Source: Streptomyces carpinensis
GTDB taxonomy: Bacteria > Actinomycetota > Actinomycetes > Streptomycetales > Streptomycetaceae
Direction of reading: 5' to 3'
Assembly (NCBI RefSeq): GCF_002154505.1
Contig: NZ_MUBM01000093.1
Location: 1 to 61,910 of the forward strand
DNA: 61,910 nucleotides
Position numbers and translations under genes: made by a program. The notes below the pieces were generated by a model. The model saw nothing but the letters and a program-made list of their open reading frames with translations. It was not told the origin of the DNA and made no database searches. Below are positions 18,114 through 26,723 of the stretch, one piece after another; position 1 is the first letter of the stretch; every line of letters starts with the position of its first letter.

Positions 18114-18628
18114 CAGATCTCCTTGACGTACTCGAACGGCTCGCGGCAGGCTCGGCAGCGCCACAGCGCCTTGCACGAAGTGGCACCGAACCGGGAGCTC
18201 TCCTCGGTGTCCGCCGAGCCGCAGCGCGGGCACTCGACCCGGCGCTGCGTCGGCGACAGCGTGAGCGGCACCGGACCGGACGCACGGCGCGGTGCCGGGC
18301 CGGGCGGAGCGATGCCGTGCTCGGCGAGTTTGCGCTGCCCCTCGAGGGTGATCCAGTCCGTGGTCCACGGCGGGTCGAGCACCGTGCGGACCTCCACGCG
18401 CGCGAAGCCGGCGTCCCTCAGCCGGGCGGCCACCCCGGCCCGCATCTCGGCCATCGCGGGACAGCCGGAGTAGGTCGGGGTGAGGCTCGCGACGACCGTA
18501 CCGTCGTCGCCGACCTCGACCCCGCGCAGCACACCGAGGTCCGCCAGGGTGAGCATGGGCAGTTCGGGGTCCGGCACCTGCTCGGCGATGTGCCGGGCGC
18601 GCCGCGCGTCCCCGAGGACGGTCACCAT
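18113..18628 (-). CDS. paaD: Phenylacetyl-CoA epoxidase assembly protein PaaD
   Basis: This is a 171-residue protein of the MIP18/DUF59 iron-sulfur assembly family. It begins with the DPELPMLTLADLGVLR block, continues with TYSGCPAMAEM, and ends with a zinc-ribbon-like CPRCGSADTE ... CKALWRCRACREPFEY. PaaD is needed for maturation of the PaaABCE complex. The start at 18628 overlaps the end of paaC by 7 bases. Its stop overlaps the paaE ATG. Confidence 0.92.
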   Translation of the reverse strand: MVTVLGDARRARHIAEQVPDPELPMLTLADLGVLRGVEVGDDGTVVASLTPTYSGCPAMAEMRAGVAARLRDAGFARVEVRTVLDPPWTTDWITLEGQRKLAEHGIAPPGPAPRRASGPVPLTLSPTQRRVECPRCGSADTEESSRFGATSCKALWRCRACREPFEYVKEI

Positions 18629-19452
18629 GTCGCCTCCGGGTGGGCGCGCGCCACGGACTGCAGCTCTGTCAGGAGCGGGGCGAGGTGGTCCGTGTGCCGG
18701 CCCTGGCGTCCCGGTCCCTCGTCGCCCGGCGTCATCTCCGGCAGGGCGAGACCCGCCACGTCGGCGATCTGCCGGAGAACGGCGAGGACCTCGTCTCGGG
18801 CCTCGTAGGCGTCGAACAGCTCGCCCAGGTACGCGGTCACCTGCCGGAGCCCGGCGCGCATGCGGCGGTGCGACTCCTCGGTGCCGTCACCGAGCCGGAT
18901 CACCCACTCGGCAGCGTACTGGCGGTGGTACGTCAGCTCCTTCACGCCCTTGGCCGCGATGGCCGCGAGCACCGGGTCGGACGAGGCGGTGAGCCCTTGG
19001 AAGTGGGCGAGCCGCCAGCTGGACAGCACCAGCAGCCGCGCCATGCTGAACGCGAAGTCGCCGCCCGGGAGTTCGGCCAGGGTCACATTGCGGAAGTCGT
19101 CAGGGTCGCGAAAGTAGGCGTAGGCGTCCTCGCCGCGTTCCGTGCCGTCGGCCTGGCCGGCCCGCGAGTAGAGCAGGCGGGCCTGTCCGAGCAGGTCCAG
19201 GCCTATGTTGGCGAGCGCCACCTCCTCCTCCAGCTCGGGGGCCCGGGTGGTCCACTCCGCCAGCCGCTGGGCGCTCACCAGCGCGTCGTCACCGAGGGCC
19301 ACGCACAGCGCGGCGAGCTCCGCGGCATCGACCCCGTCCGGGACGGTGGTGTCCACGCCGTGCAAGGGGTCCTCGAAACCGGTGCCGTACGCCCACCGGG
19401 TGTCGTCCTCATGGCCCTCGGCGAGGGTCATGTAGACGTGGTCGTCGCTCAT
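18622..19452 (-). CDS. paaC: Phenylacetyl-CoA epoxidase structural subunit PaaC
   Basis: This is a 276-residue ferritin-like protein: ALCVALGDDALVSAQRLAEW, the NIGLDLLGQARLL segment, FSMARLLVLSSW and ELTYHRQYAAEWVIRLGDG. It is the non-catalytic partner that forms the PaaAC heterodimer in the ring 1,2-epoxidase. The start ATG at 19452 lies 9 bases after paaB. Length and motifs are normal for the family. Confidence 0.93.
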   Translation of the reverse strand: MSDDHVYMTLAEGHEDDTRWAYGTGFEDPLHGVDTTVPDGVDAAELAALCVALGDDALVSAQRLAEWTTRAPELEEEVALANIGLDLLGQARLLYSRAGQADGTERGEDAYAYFRDPDDFRNVTLAELPGGDFAFSMARLLVLSSWRLAHFQGLTASSDPVLAAIAAKGVKELTYHRQYAAEWVIRLGDGTEESHRRMRAGLRQVTAYLGELFDAYEARDEVLAVLRQIADVAGLALPEMTPGDEGPGRQGRHTDHLAPLLTELQSVARAHPEATW

Positions 19453-19461
19453 GCCCTGCTC

Positions 19462-19755
19462 CTAGATGTGGGGAACGTCGTCGGGGATGTCGTAGAACGT
19501 CGGGTGGCGGTAGACCTTGTCCGCGCTGGGCGCGAAGAACGGGTCCTTCTCGTCGCGGGTGGAGGCCGCGATGTGCTCGCTGCGCACCACCCAGATCGAC
19601 ACGCCCTCGTTGCGCCGGGTGTACAGGTCCCGGGCGTGGGTGAGCGCCATCCGGTCGTCGGCCGCGTGCAGCGAGCCGACGTGGACGTGATTCAGCCCGC
19701 GCTTGCCGCGCACGAACACCTCGTACAGCGGCCAGTCCCGCTTCTCGCCGGTCAT
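19462..19755 (-). CDS. paaB: Phenylacetyl-CoA epoxidase subunit PaaB
   Basis: This is a 97-residue protein with [20 protein letters not shown] and [19 protein letters not shown], the hallmark sequence of PaaB. It bridges PaaAC dimers in the epoxidase complex. The ATG at 19755 overlaps the paaA stop as ATGA. The longer reading frame upstream is not used. Confidence 0.93.
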   Translation of the reverse strand: MTGEKRDWPLYEVFVRGKRGLNHVHVGSLHAADDRMALTHARDLYTRRNEGVSIWVVRSEHIAASTRDEKDPFFAPSADKVYRHPTFYDIPDDVPHI

Positions 19756-20759
19756 GCCGCCACTCCCTTCTCTGTCTTCTCTGCACGGGCCGCCTGCTTG
19801 GCCGTGTGCGCGGCAGCCGCTTCCCGTACCCAGGCACCTTCTTCGTGTGCGGCGCGCCGTCGCTGGATCCGCTGGGCGTTGCACGGCCCGTCGCCCTTGA
19901 TGACGCGCATCAGTTCGTCCCAGTCGGGAGTGCCGAAGTCGTGGTGGCCGCGCTCGGCGTTCCAGCGCAGCTCCGGGTCGGGCAGGGTGACGCCGAGCTT
20001 CTCCGCCTGCGGGACGGTCATGTCGACGAAGCGCTGGCGCAGCTCATCGTTGCTGTGCCGCTTGATCTTCCACGCCATCGACTGCGCGGAGTTGGGCGAG
20101 TTGTCGTCCGGCGGGCCGAACATCATCAGGGACGGCCACCACCAGCGGTTCACCGCGTCCTGCACCATCTCCCGCTGCGCGTCGGTGCCGCGCATCATCG
20201 TCATCAGCAGTTCGTAGCCCTGCCGCTGGTGGAAGGACTCCTCCTTGCAGATCCGCACCATCGCCCGCGCGTACGGCCCGTAGGAGCTGCGGCACAGCGG
20301 GACCTGGTTGCAGATCGCCGCGCCGTCCACGAACCAGCCGATCACCCCCACGTCGGCGAACGACAGGGTCGGATAGTTGAAGATCGACGAGTACTTCTGA
20401 CGGCCTTCGAGCAGCCGCTCGGTCAGATCGGCCCGGTCCGCGCCCAGAGTCTCCGCTGCCGAGTACAGGTACAGGCCATGACCCGCCTCGTCCTGCACCT
20501 TGGCGAAGAGGATCGCCTTGCGCCGCAAGGACGGCGCCCGCGTGATCCACTCTCCCTCCGGCTGCATGCCGATGATCTCCGAGTGGGCGTGCTGCGCCAC
20601 CTGGCGGATCAGCGTCCTGCGGTAGCCCTCGGGCATCCAGTCACGCGGCTCGACCCGCTGGTCCCGCGCGATCGTCGCATCGAAATGCTCCTGGAGCTCC
20701 TGGCCAGAAGCGCCGATCACGGCCGGCGAGGCGGCCTGTTCTGCCGTCATCCGTATCAT
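19752..20759 (-). CDS. paaA: Phenylacetyl-CoA epoxidase catalytic subunit PaaA
   Basis: This is a 335-residue di-iron oxygenase. Iron-ligand helices are visible as [15 protein letters not shown] and [16 protein letters not shown] (E-E-x-x-H). It inserts oxygen into phenylacetyl-CoA to give the 1,2-epoxide. The start is ATG 20759, 4 bases after a GGGAGAG site; an ATG three codons in is possible. It is the first gene of the minus-strand paaABCDE operon. A PaaR-type operator sits 9 bases upstream of the start (20768-20789). Confidence 0.93.
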   Translation of the reverse strand: MIRMTAEQAASPAVIGASGQELQEHFDATIARDQRVEPRDWMPEGYRRTLIRQVAQHAHSEIIGMQPEGEWITRAPSLRRKAILFAKVQDEAGHGLYLYSAAETLGADRADLTERLLEGRQKYSSIFNYPTLSFADVGVIGWFVDGAAICNQVPLCRSSYGPYARAMVRICKEESFHQRQGYELLMTMMRGTDAQREMVQDAVNRWWWPSLMMFGPPDDNSPNSAQSMAWKIKRHSNDELRQRFVDMTVPQAEKLGVTLPDPELRWNAERGHHDFGTPDWDELMRVIKGDGPCNAQRIQRRRAAHEEGAWVREAAAAHTAKQAARAEKTEKGVAA

Positions 20760-20767
20760 CTCTCCCT

Positions 20768-20789
20768 ACCGACCGTTCGTTCGGTCGAT
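20768..20789. promoter_or_regulatory. PaaR operator in front of paaA
   Basis: The core ACCGTTCGTTCGGT (20772-20785) is a clean palindrome. The 22-bp window closely follows the actinobacterial PaaR site ACTNACCGNNCGNNCGGTNAGT. Its place right before the paaA ribosome site would let the TetR-type PaaR block transcription until phenylacetyl-CoA is present. Confidence 0.8.
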
Positions 20790-20832
20790 GATATGACGAG
20801 CCCCCTGTGGTTCGGCCAGTGCCGCAAGCCTG

Positions 20833-21666
20833 TCAATCCCCCGTGAAGGAGGGGATCTGTCCGTCCAGGAAGGCTTGAACGGCCGCGCGGTGGTCCTTCG
20901 TCCGCCCCAGCCGTTCCTGAGCCTCGGCCTCCGCCTCCAGCAGTGCCGGCAGCTCACGGCCCGCCCCGACCTGCAGCAGCGACTTGACCTCGGCATAGGC
21001 GGCGGTGGGGCCCGTGGCCAGACGCCGGGCGAGATCGAAGCCCTGGTCGGTCGCCGTGCCGTCCGGCACGACACGGTGGACGAGTCCCCACCGCTCGGCT
21101 TCCTCGGCGCCGAACCGGTCGCCGAGCAGCATCAGGGTGGCGGCCCGGGACGGTCCCACCGCCTGCGTGAGCGCGCCGCTCAGCCCGCTGTCGGAGGCCA
21201 GCCCTATCCCGGTGAAGGCGGTGGCGAAGCGGACGCCCTCGGCGGCCACCCGGAGGTCGGCGCAGAGCGCGAGGCCCAGCCCGGCGCCGACACAGGCGCC
21301 CTCGATGGCCGCGACCACCGGCTGGGGCAGCGCGCGGAGCCCCGCCACCAGCGGGTTGTACTCTCCGCGCACGATGGCGAAGGCCGCCTCGGGACGGGTC
21401 TCCAGGGCCGCGGCGTGTTCCTTGAGGTCCTGCCCCACACAGAAGTGTCTGCCCTGTGCGGCCAGCAGAACCGAGCGCACCCGTTCGCCGTCGGTGCGGA
21501 CCCGCCGCACGGCCGCCAGCAGCCCGTGGCGCAGAGCGGCGTCAAGGGCATTGCCCGCCGACGGCCTGCGCAGCTCGATCACGGCGACACCGTCTCGCAG
21601 GATGTACTCGACAGTTGGTCCGTCGGCCGCGGCCGGCTCCGGTGTCGTTCCGGCGGTCACTGCCAT
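20833..21666 (-). CDS. paaG: PaaG-type enoyl-CoA hydratase/isomerase
   Basis: This is a 277-residue crotonase-fold enzyme. HFCVGQDLKEHA and GACVGAGLGLALCADLRVAA supply the oxyanion-hole loops. By position and length it is the 1,2-epoxyphenylacetyl-CoA isomerase PaaG, which turns the epoxide into oxepin-CoA. It is the last gene of the paaN-J-F-H-G operon. It overlaps paaH by 10 bases and ends 43 bases before the paaA operator. A second crotonase (paaF) lies two genes upstream; which of the two is isomerase and which is hydratase rests on context. Confidence 0.85.
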   Translation of the reverse strand: MAVTAGTTPEPAAADGPTVEYILRDGVAVIELRRPSAGNALDAALRHGLLAAVRRVRTDGERVRSVLLAAQGRHFCVGQDLKEHAAALETRPEAAFAIVRGEYNPLVAGLRALPQPVVAAIEGACVGAGLGLALCADLRVAAEGVRFATAFTGIGLASDSGLSGALTQAVGPSRAATLMLLGDRFGAEEAERWGLVHRVVPDGTATDQGFDLARRLATGPTAAYAEVKSLLQVGAGRELPALLEAEAEAQERLGRTKDHRAAVQAFLDGQIPSFTGD

Positions 21667-22520
21667 GAGTAGAACCCCTGTCCGCTCTTGCGGCCGAGTT
21701 CCCCCCGGGCGACCTTCTCGCGCAGCAGCCGCGGCGGGGCGAACCGATCGCCCAGCGTGGCGTGCAGGTGTTCAGCGATGGCCAGGCGCACGTCCAGACC
21801 GACCAGGTCGGTCAGGCGCAGAGGCCCCATGGGGTGCTTGTAGCCGAGACTCATGGCGTTGTCGATGGCCTCGGGCTCGGCCACGCCTTCCTCGACCATG
21901 CGGATGGCCTCCAGTCCCAGAGCGACCCCGAGACGGCTGCTGGCGAAGCCGGGCGAGTCCTTGACGACGACGTCCTTCTTGCCGAGGCAGTGCGTCCACT
22001 GCAGGGCCGCCTCAACCGTGGCGGCGTCCGTGCCCGGCGCAACCACGATCTCGACCAGGTCCGAGGCGGGCACCGGGTTGAAGAAGTGCATGCCCAGGAA
22101 GCGGCCGGGACGGGTGAGGGCGGCGGCCAGCTCGGTGACGGACAGCGAGCTGGTGTTGCTGGCCAGCACCGTCGTCGTGCTCACCGCCCGTTCGGCGGCG
22201 GCCAGGACGCGGGCCTTGAGCGCGGAGGCCTCGGGGACGGCCTCCACGACCAGGTCGGCCTCGGCGGGCAGTTTGTCCACCGATTCCACGGTGGACACAC
22301 GGGCGAGGACCGCCTCGACTGGTTCGGTGAGCCGGTCGCGTTCGGCGGCTCGCTTGAGTCCCGTGGCCACCCGGTCCAGGGCGGCGGCCGCGGCCGCGGC
22401 GCCGTTCTCGACCACGGTGACGGTCGCCCCGGCGGTCGCGTAGGACTGGGCGATGCCAGCGCCCATGCGGCCGCCGCCGATCACCCCGACGACGGCCGGC
22501 GCGGGTGCGGTGGTGGTCAT
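21657..22520 (-). CDS. paaH: 3-hydroxyacyl-CoA dehydrogenase PaaH
   Basis: This is a 287-residue NAD-binding enzyme with GVIGGGRMGAGIAQSYA (Rossmann loop), SNTSSLSVTE, the catalytic His in GMHFFNPVP, and a C-terminal domain LGYKHPMGPLRLTDLVGLD. It oxidises 3-hydroxyadipyl-CoA to 3-oxoadipyl-CoA. It is the short form, about 290 residues, without the second C-terminal domain of the E. coli PaaH. The ATG at 22520 overlaps the end of paaF by 4 bases (ATGA). Confidence 0.9.
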   Translation of the reverse strand: MTTTAPAPAVVGVIGGGRMGAGIAQSYATAGATVTVVENGAAAAAAALDRVATGLKRAAERDRLTEPVEAVLARVSTVESVDKLPAEADLVVEAVPEASALKARVLAAAERAVSTTTVLASNTSSLSVTELAAALTRPGRFLGMHFFNPVPASDLVEIVVAPGTDAATVEAALQWTHCLGKKDVVVKDSPGFASSRLGVALGLEAIRMVEEGVAEPEAIDNAMSLGYKHPMGPLRLTDLVGLDVRLAIAEHLHATLGDRFAPPRLLREKVARGELGRKSGQGFYSWQ

Positions 22521-23260
22521 GCTCGGCTCCTCTTCTTCTCCAGGAAGCGGGTCATGCGGTCCTTCTTGTCCTCACCCTCGAACAGCACGGCCTGCGCCAG
22601 GTCGTCGGCGACCGGGTGGGCACCGGGCGAGTCGACGACGAGCTTGGTCAGGCGCAGGGCCGTGGCGGAGGAGCGGGCCATGCGGTCGAGCAGCGCATGC
22701 GCCTCGTCCAGGAGCTTCTCGGCCGGTACGACGTCGATGACGAGCCCGGCGGCCAGGGCCGACTGCGCGTCGAGGTTCCGTCCGGCGAGCAGCACCTGCT
22801 TGGCGACCGACTCGCCGACCAACTCGGGCAGCCGCCAGCAGGCCCCGGCCGCGGCGAGGATGCCGAGCCCCGGCTCGGGGTTGCCGAACACGGCATCGGG
22901 CCCGGCGATGCGCAGGTCGCACGCATAGGCCAGCTCGGCGCCGCCGCCCAGGGCCCAGCCGTCGACCGCGGCGACGGTCGGCATGGGCAGCCGGCGCACC
23001 CGCTCGAACAGGCGGCTGTTGATGCCTTGTAGTGCCTCGTCCCGGCCGCGCCCCAGCAGTTCGGCGATGTCGGCACCGCCCGCGAACACCCGGTCGTGGC
23101 CGGTGAGCAGCAGCAGCCTCGGCCGACGTTCCAGCTCGGCGCATACATCGTGCAGTTCGGCGATCATCTGCCCGCTGATGGCGTTGCGGGCGTCGGGCCG
23201 GTGCAGGGTGACGACGACCCGGTCGTCGCGCTCCTCGACCAGGAGAGTTTCGTAGGTCAT
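22517..23260 (-). CDS. paaF: Enoyl-CoA hydratase PaaF
   Basis: This is a 247-residue crotonase: RPDARNAISGQMIAELH, VFAGGADIAEL, WALGGGAELAYACDLRIAG, and a C-terminal EGEDKKDRMTRFLEKK. It hydrates 2,3-dehydroadipyl-CoA in the beta-oxidation-like part of the pathway. ATG 23260 (MTYETLLVEE) is used. A GTG at 23269 overlaps the thiolase stop and could be the coupled start. Upstream residues of the longer open frame are antisense noise. Confidence 0.88.
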   Translation of the reverse strand: MTYETLLVEERDDRVVVTLHRPDARNAISGQMIAELHDVCAELERRPRLLLLTGHDRVFAGGADIAELLGRGRDEALQGINSRLFERVRRLPMPTVAAVDGWALGGGAELAYACDLRIAGPDAVFGNPEPGLGILAAAGACWRLPELVGESVAKQVLLAGRNLDAQSALAAGLVIDVVPAEKLLDEAHALLDRMARSSATALRLTKLVVDSPGAHPVADDLAQAVLFEGEDKKDRMTRFLEKKRSRA

Positions 23261-23265
23261 GGCGC

Positions 23266-24490
23266 TCACACCCTCTCCACCAGCATCGCGACGCCCTGGC
23301 CGACGCCGACGCACAGGGTCGCCAGACCCCTGCGGGCGTCCTCCCGCTCCAGACGCCCCAGCAGGGTGAGCAGGATGCGGGCGCCGGAGCAGCCCAGGGG
23401 ATGCCCCAGTGCGATGGCTCCGCCGTCTGCGTTGACCTTGTCCTCGTCCAGCTTCAGGCGCCGCATCACGGCCAGTGCCTGGGCGGCGAACGCCTCGTTC
23501 AGCTCGACGGCGTCGAGGTCCGCGGTCTGCCAGCCGGCCCGGGAGAGGGCCTTTTCGGTGGCGGGGACCGGTCCGAGCCCCATGATGTGCGGCTGGACAC
23601 CGGCCGAGGCGGAGGTGACGATCCGGGCCCGAGGGGTGAGCCCGTACCGGTCCACGGCCGTCGCGCTCGCCACGACGAGGGCGGCGGCGCCGTCGGACAG
23701 CGGCGAGGAGGAACCAGCGGTGACGATGCCGTCCTTGCGGAAGATGGTGCGAAGCGTGCCGAGCTTCTCCAGCGTGGTCGAGGGGCGGGGGCCCTCGTCT
23801 CGCGTGACCTCGCCCTCCTTCACAGGGACGGGCACGATCTCGCGATCGAAGCGGCCGGCCTCCTGGGCGGCGACGGCCCTCTGGTGGCTGCGCAGTGCGA
23901 AGGCGTCGGACTCGGCACGGGTGATGCCGTCGAGCGCGGCCACCTCTTCGGCGGTCTCACCCATCGACAGGGTGTGCTTCACCGTCTCGGGTCCGGCACC
24001 TGCGGGAACGGCACGGTCGGCGGCCGTGAAGCGGGGGTTGGTGAACCGCCAGCCCAGTGACGTGTCCTGCACCTCCCCCGGCTTGGCCCAGGGAGTCCCG
24101 GGCTTCTGCATCACCCACGGGGCGCGCGTCATGGACTCCGCGCCGCCGGCCACGACCAGGTCGGCCTCGCCGGCGCGGATCGCCTGGGCGGCCGAGGCGA
24201 CTGCGGTCAGGCCCGAGGCGCAGAGCCGGTTGACGGTGTAGCCGGGCACCGTGTGCGGGAGCCCGGCCAGCAGGACCGCCATGCGGGCCACGTCCCGGTT
24301 GTCCTCGCCGGCCTGGTTGGCCGCGCCGAGGATCACTTCGTCCACGCCCTCCGCCGGGATGCCGGAGCGGCGTACGGCCTCGCCGACCACCAGGGCGGCC
24401 AGGTCGTCGGGCCGTACCGAGGCCAGGGCACCGCCGTAGCGGCCCTGGGGGGGTGCGCGCCCCGTCTATCAGGTAGACGTCTTCGGGCAT
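23266..24490 (-). pseudogene. paaJ: Beta-ketoadipyl-CoA thiolase PaaJ, frameshifted near the N-terminus
   Basis: The thiolase body is complete: the nucleophile Cys in NRLCASGLTAV, GGAESMTRAPW, GGAIALGHPLGCSGAR and CVGVGQG. It cleaves 3-oxoadipyl-CoA to acetyl-CoA and succinyl-CoA. The native start is ATG 24490 (MPEDVYLIDGARTP), because it overlaps the paaN stop as ATGA. Right after ARTP a run of seven G (24447-24453; C7 in the coding sense) puts the ribosome out of frame. With six, the text becomes QGRYGGALASVRPDDLAAL and joins the body. An internal ATG at 24390 would lack about 34 residues of the first strand. It is either a true lesion, phase variation or a sequencing slip. Confidence 0.88.
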
Positions 24491-26196
24491 CAGACGGACT
24501 CCTCGGCGGGGACGGGGCGGCGGGACTGCAGGACGGCGAAGCGGCCGGTAACGAAGGCCGCGTCGGACAGGGTGGCGCTGGCCGCGGGGTTGGCGGCGCT
24601 GCCGTGGAAGTCGCTGAAGGCGGAGGACTGGTTGACGAAGACCTGGCCAGTAAGGTTCTCGGAGAGGTGGACACCGGCGTCAAGGGCGGCTTCCTCGGCG
24701 GCGGCCAGCACCGCCTCCTCGGTGGAGTGGACGGCGGCGGTCAGTGCACCGTGCGCGCGCACCGTCTCGCGGAACAGCTCCAGGCTGTGCCGGGTGGAGT
24801 CGGTGCCGATCACGAAGGACACCGGCCCGAACCACTCCCGGGTGTAGACCTCCCGGTCGGCCTCCGCGTCCAGTCGCGCCACGAGTGGCGTCCGCACGTC
24901 CGCTTCGGCGTACTCCGGGTGTACGACGGGCGTCGACGCGCGCACCGTACAGCCGACCTCGGCGGCTTCCTTCAGCCGGTGGCGCACACCGTCGTTGACG
25001 ATCGCGCCCAGCGTGCCGGCGGCGCGGGCGGGGTCGCCGAGCAGCTTGTCCAGGGCGGCGGCGAGGTCGGCGGCGAACTCGTCGGCGGTCCGCGGGCCCT
25101 GGTCGGTGGCGATGCCCTCGCGGGGGATCAGCAGGTTCTGCGGGGTGGTGCACATCTGTCCGCTGTACAGCGAGAGCGAGAAGGCGAGGTTGCCGAGCAG
25201 ACCGCGGTAGTCGTCGGTGGAGTCCAGCACGACGGTGTTGAGGCCGGCCTTCTCGGTGTAGACGGCGGCCTGGCGGGCGTTGGTCTCCAGCCAGTCGCCG
25301 AACTCAGTGGAGCCGGTGAAGTCGACGATCCGCACATCCGGGTCCAGGGCGAGCGTGGCGGCGTCCCGGCCACCGGGCGCCTCGGTGAGCAGAAGGACGA
25401 GGTCGGGGCTGAAGCCCGCCTCTGCCAGCACCTCGCGGGCGATGCGCGCGGTGATCGCCAGGGGCAGCACGGCGCCCGGGTGCGGCTTGACCAGGACCGG
25501 GTTGCCAGTGACGAGCGAGGCGAACAGGCCCGGATAGCCGTTCCAGGTGGGGAAGGTGTTGCAGGCGACGAGCAATGAGACGCCTCGGCCGACGGGGGTG
25601 AACTTCTTGTCCATCACCAGGTGCTCGCCCTTGCGCTGCGGCTTGCTCCAGCGGGCGGCGGCCGCGTGCTTCTTCTGCGCCGCCCACGCGTAGGCGACGG
25701 CCTCGAGGCCGCGGTCCTGGGCGTGCGGGCCGCCCGCCTGGAAAGCCATGACGAACGCCTGGCCGGTGGTGTGCTGCACGGCGTGGGCGATCTCGAAGCT
25801 CGCCGCGTTCAGCCGCGCGAGGATCTCCGCGGCGACCCCGGCGCGCGTGTCCGGGCCGGCCTTGCGCCAAGCCGCAGTGGCGTCCTTGGCGGCGGCCACG
25901 GCCGAGGCCGGTGAGAGCCGGGGATAGCTGATGCCCAGCGGGAAGCCGTACGGGGAGTGCTCCTCGGGCGCCACGCGCCCCTCCGCCGGGTGCCCGGGAA
26001 GGTCGAAGGGCCTGCCGATCTGCTCCCGGAAGGCCGCTTCGCCGAGGTAAGCGGCGTCCTCGCCGTACACCGACTTGCTGGGCGACTCGGGATAGGGCGT
26101 CCAGTGCTTCCGGCTCTCCGTCGCGGCCACCGCCTGTTCCAGCAGGGTGCGATGGCGGGCGAAGAGGTCGGGCGCCTCGGTGGCTGCGTGATGCAT
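24490..26196 (-). CDS. paaN: PaaN: ring-opened aldehyde dehydrogenase of phenylacetate pathway
   Basis: This is a 568-residue aldehyde dehydrogenase with FTPVGRGVSLLVACNTFPTW, VKPHPGAVLPLA, FTGSTEFGDWLE, YTEKAGLNTVVLDS and the catalytic Cys in SLYSGQMCTTPQN. It lacks the C-terminal MaoC hydratase domain found in PaaZ. It therefore oxidises the semialdehyde, and another enzyme must hydrolyse oxepin-CoA. It heads the paaN-J-F-H-G operon. The start ATG 26196 lies 56 bases from the second PaaR-type operator. Its stop overlaps the thiolase start. Confidence 0.9.
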   Translation of the reverse strand: MHHAATEAPDLFARHRTLLEQAVAATESRKHWTPYPESPSKSVYGEDAAYLGEAAFREQIGRPFDLPGHPAEGRVAPEEHSPYGFPLGISYPRLSPASAVAAAKDATAAWRKAGPDTRAGVAAEILARLNAASFEIAHAVQHTTGQAFVMAFQAGGPHAQDRGLEAVAYAWAAQKKHAAAARWSKPQRKGEHLVMDKKFTPVGRGVSLLVACNTFPTWNGYPGLFASLVTGNPVLVKPHPGAVLPLAITARIAREVLAEAGFSPDLVLLLTEAPGGRDAATLALDPDVRIVDFTGSTEFGDWLETNARQAAVYTEKAGLNTVVLDSTDDYRGLLGNLAFSLSLYSGQMCTTPQNLLIPREGIATDQGPRTADEFAADLAAALDKLLGDPARAAGTLGAIVNDGVRHRLKEAAEVGCTVRASTPVVHPEYAEADVRTPLVARLDAEADREVYTREWFGPVSFVIGTDSTRHSLELFRETVRAHGALTAAVHSTEEAVLAAAEEAALDAGVHLSENLTGQVFVNQSSAFSDFHGSAANPAASATLSDAAFVTGRFAVLQSRRPVPAEESV

Positions 26197-26250
26197 ATGA
26201 CTCCCTCTTGACAGGCCCTGGCATGGCTTGAATTACTGGCCACGCCGCAC

Positions 26251-26272
26251 GCTAACCGAATGTTCGGTCGGT
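26251..26272. promoter_or_regulatory. PaaR operator between paaN and paaI
   Basis: ACCGAATGTTCGGT (26255-26268) differs from the ACCG-NN-CG-NN-CGGT core at one position (TG for CG). It sits in the divergent promoter of paaN and paaI, so one site could control both. A second half-site CGGT follows at 26269-26272. Confidence 0.7.
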
Positions 26273-26291
26273 ACACAAGGTGGTATAAGTC

Positions 26292-26723
26292 ATGACAGAG
26301 GAAACGCCCGCCATCGCGGATCAGACGGCACGCATGTTCGCCGCCGACCAGGCTTCCCGTCGTCTCGGCATCGAACTGCTGGAGCATGGCGAAGAGACCG
26401 CGCTGCTCCGCATGACCGTGACGGAGCCGATGGTCAACGGTCACGGGACCGCCCACGGCGGGTACCTGTTCCTCTTCGCCGACAGCCCCTTCGCCTGTGC
26501 CTGCAACACCCACGGCCCGGTCACGGTCGCCTCCCGAGCGGATGTCACGTTCGTGGCGCCCGCCCGTGAGGGGGACGTGCTGACGGCCGCCGCCCGGGAG
26601 ATCACCCGTTTCGGTCGCAGCGGCATCTACGACGTGAGAGTTGTGCGCGGGGAGACGGTGATCGCGGAGTTCCGCGGCCGCAGCCGCAGTGTTCGGAGCA
26701 AGGAATTCGAGGAGCCGCAATGA
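26292..26723 (+). CDS. paaI: Hot-dog thioesterase PaaI
   Basis: This is a 143-residue hot-dog-fold thioesterase with MVNGHGTAHGGYLFLFADS as the active helix and CNTHGPVTVASRADVTFVAP. PaaI releases CoA from stalled ring-hydroxylated acyl-CoA and so protects the CoA pool. It is divergent from paaN. Its stop overlaps the paaK ATG (ATGA). The start is ATG 26292. Confidence 0.92.
   Translation: MTEETPAIADQTARMFAADQASRRLGIELLEHGEETALLRMTVTEPMVNGHGTAHGGYLFLFADSPFACACNTHGPVTVASRADVTFVAPAREGDVLTAAAREITRFGRSGIYDVRVVRGETVIAEFRGRSRSVRSKEFEEPQ

Noticed and set aside
16995..18368. 457-residue form of PaaE
   Set aside because: The first 85 residues are out-of-frame paaD; the ATGA overlap at 18113 gives the real start.
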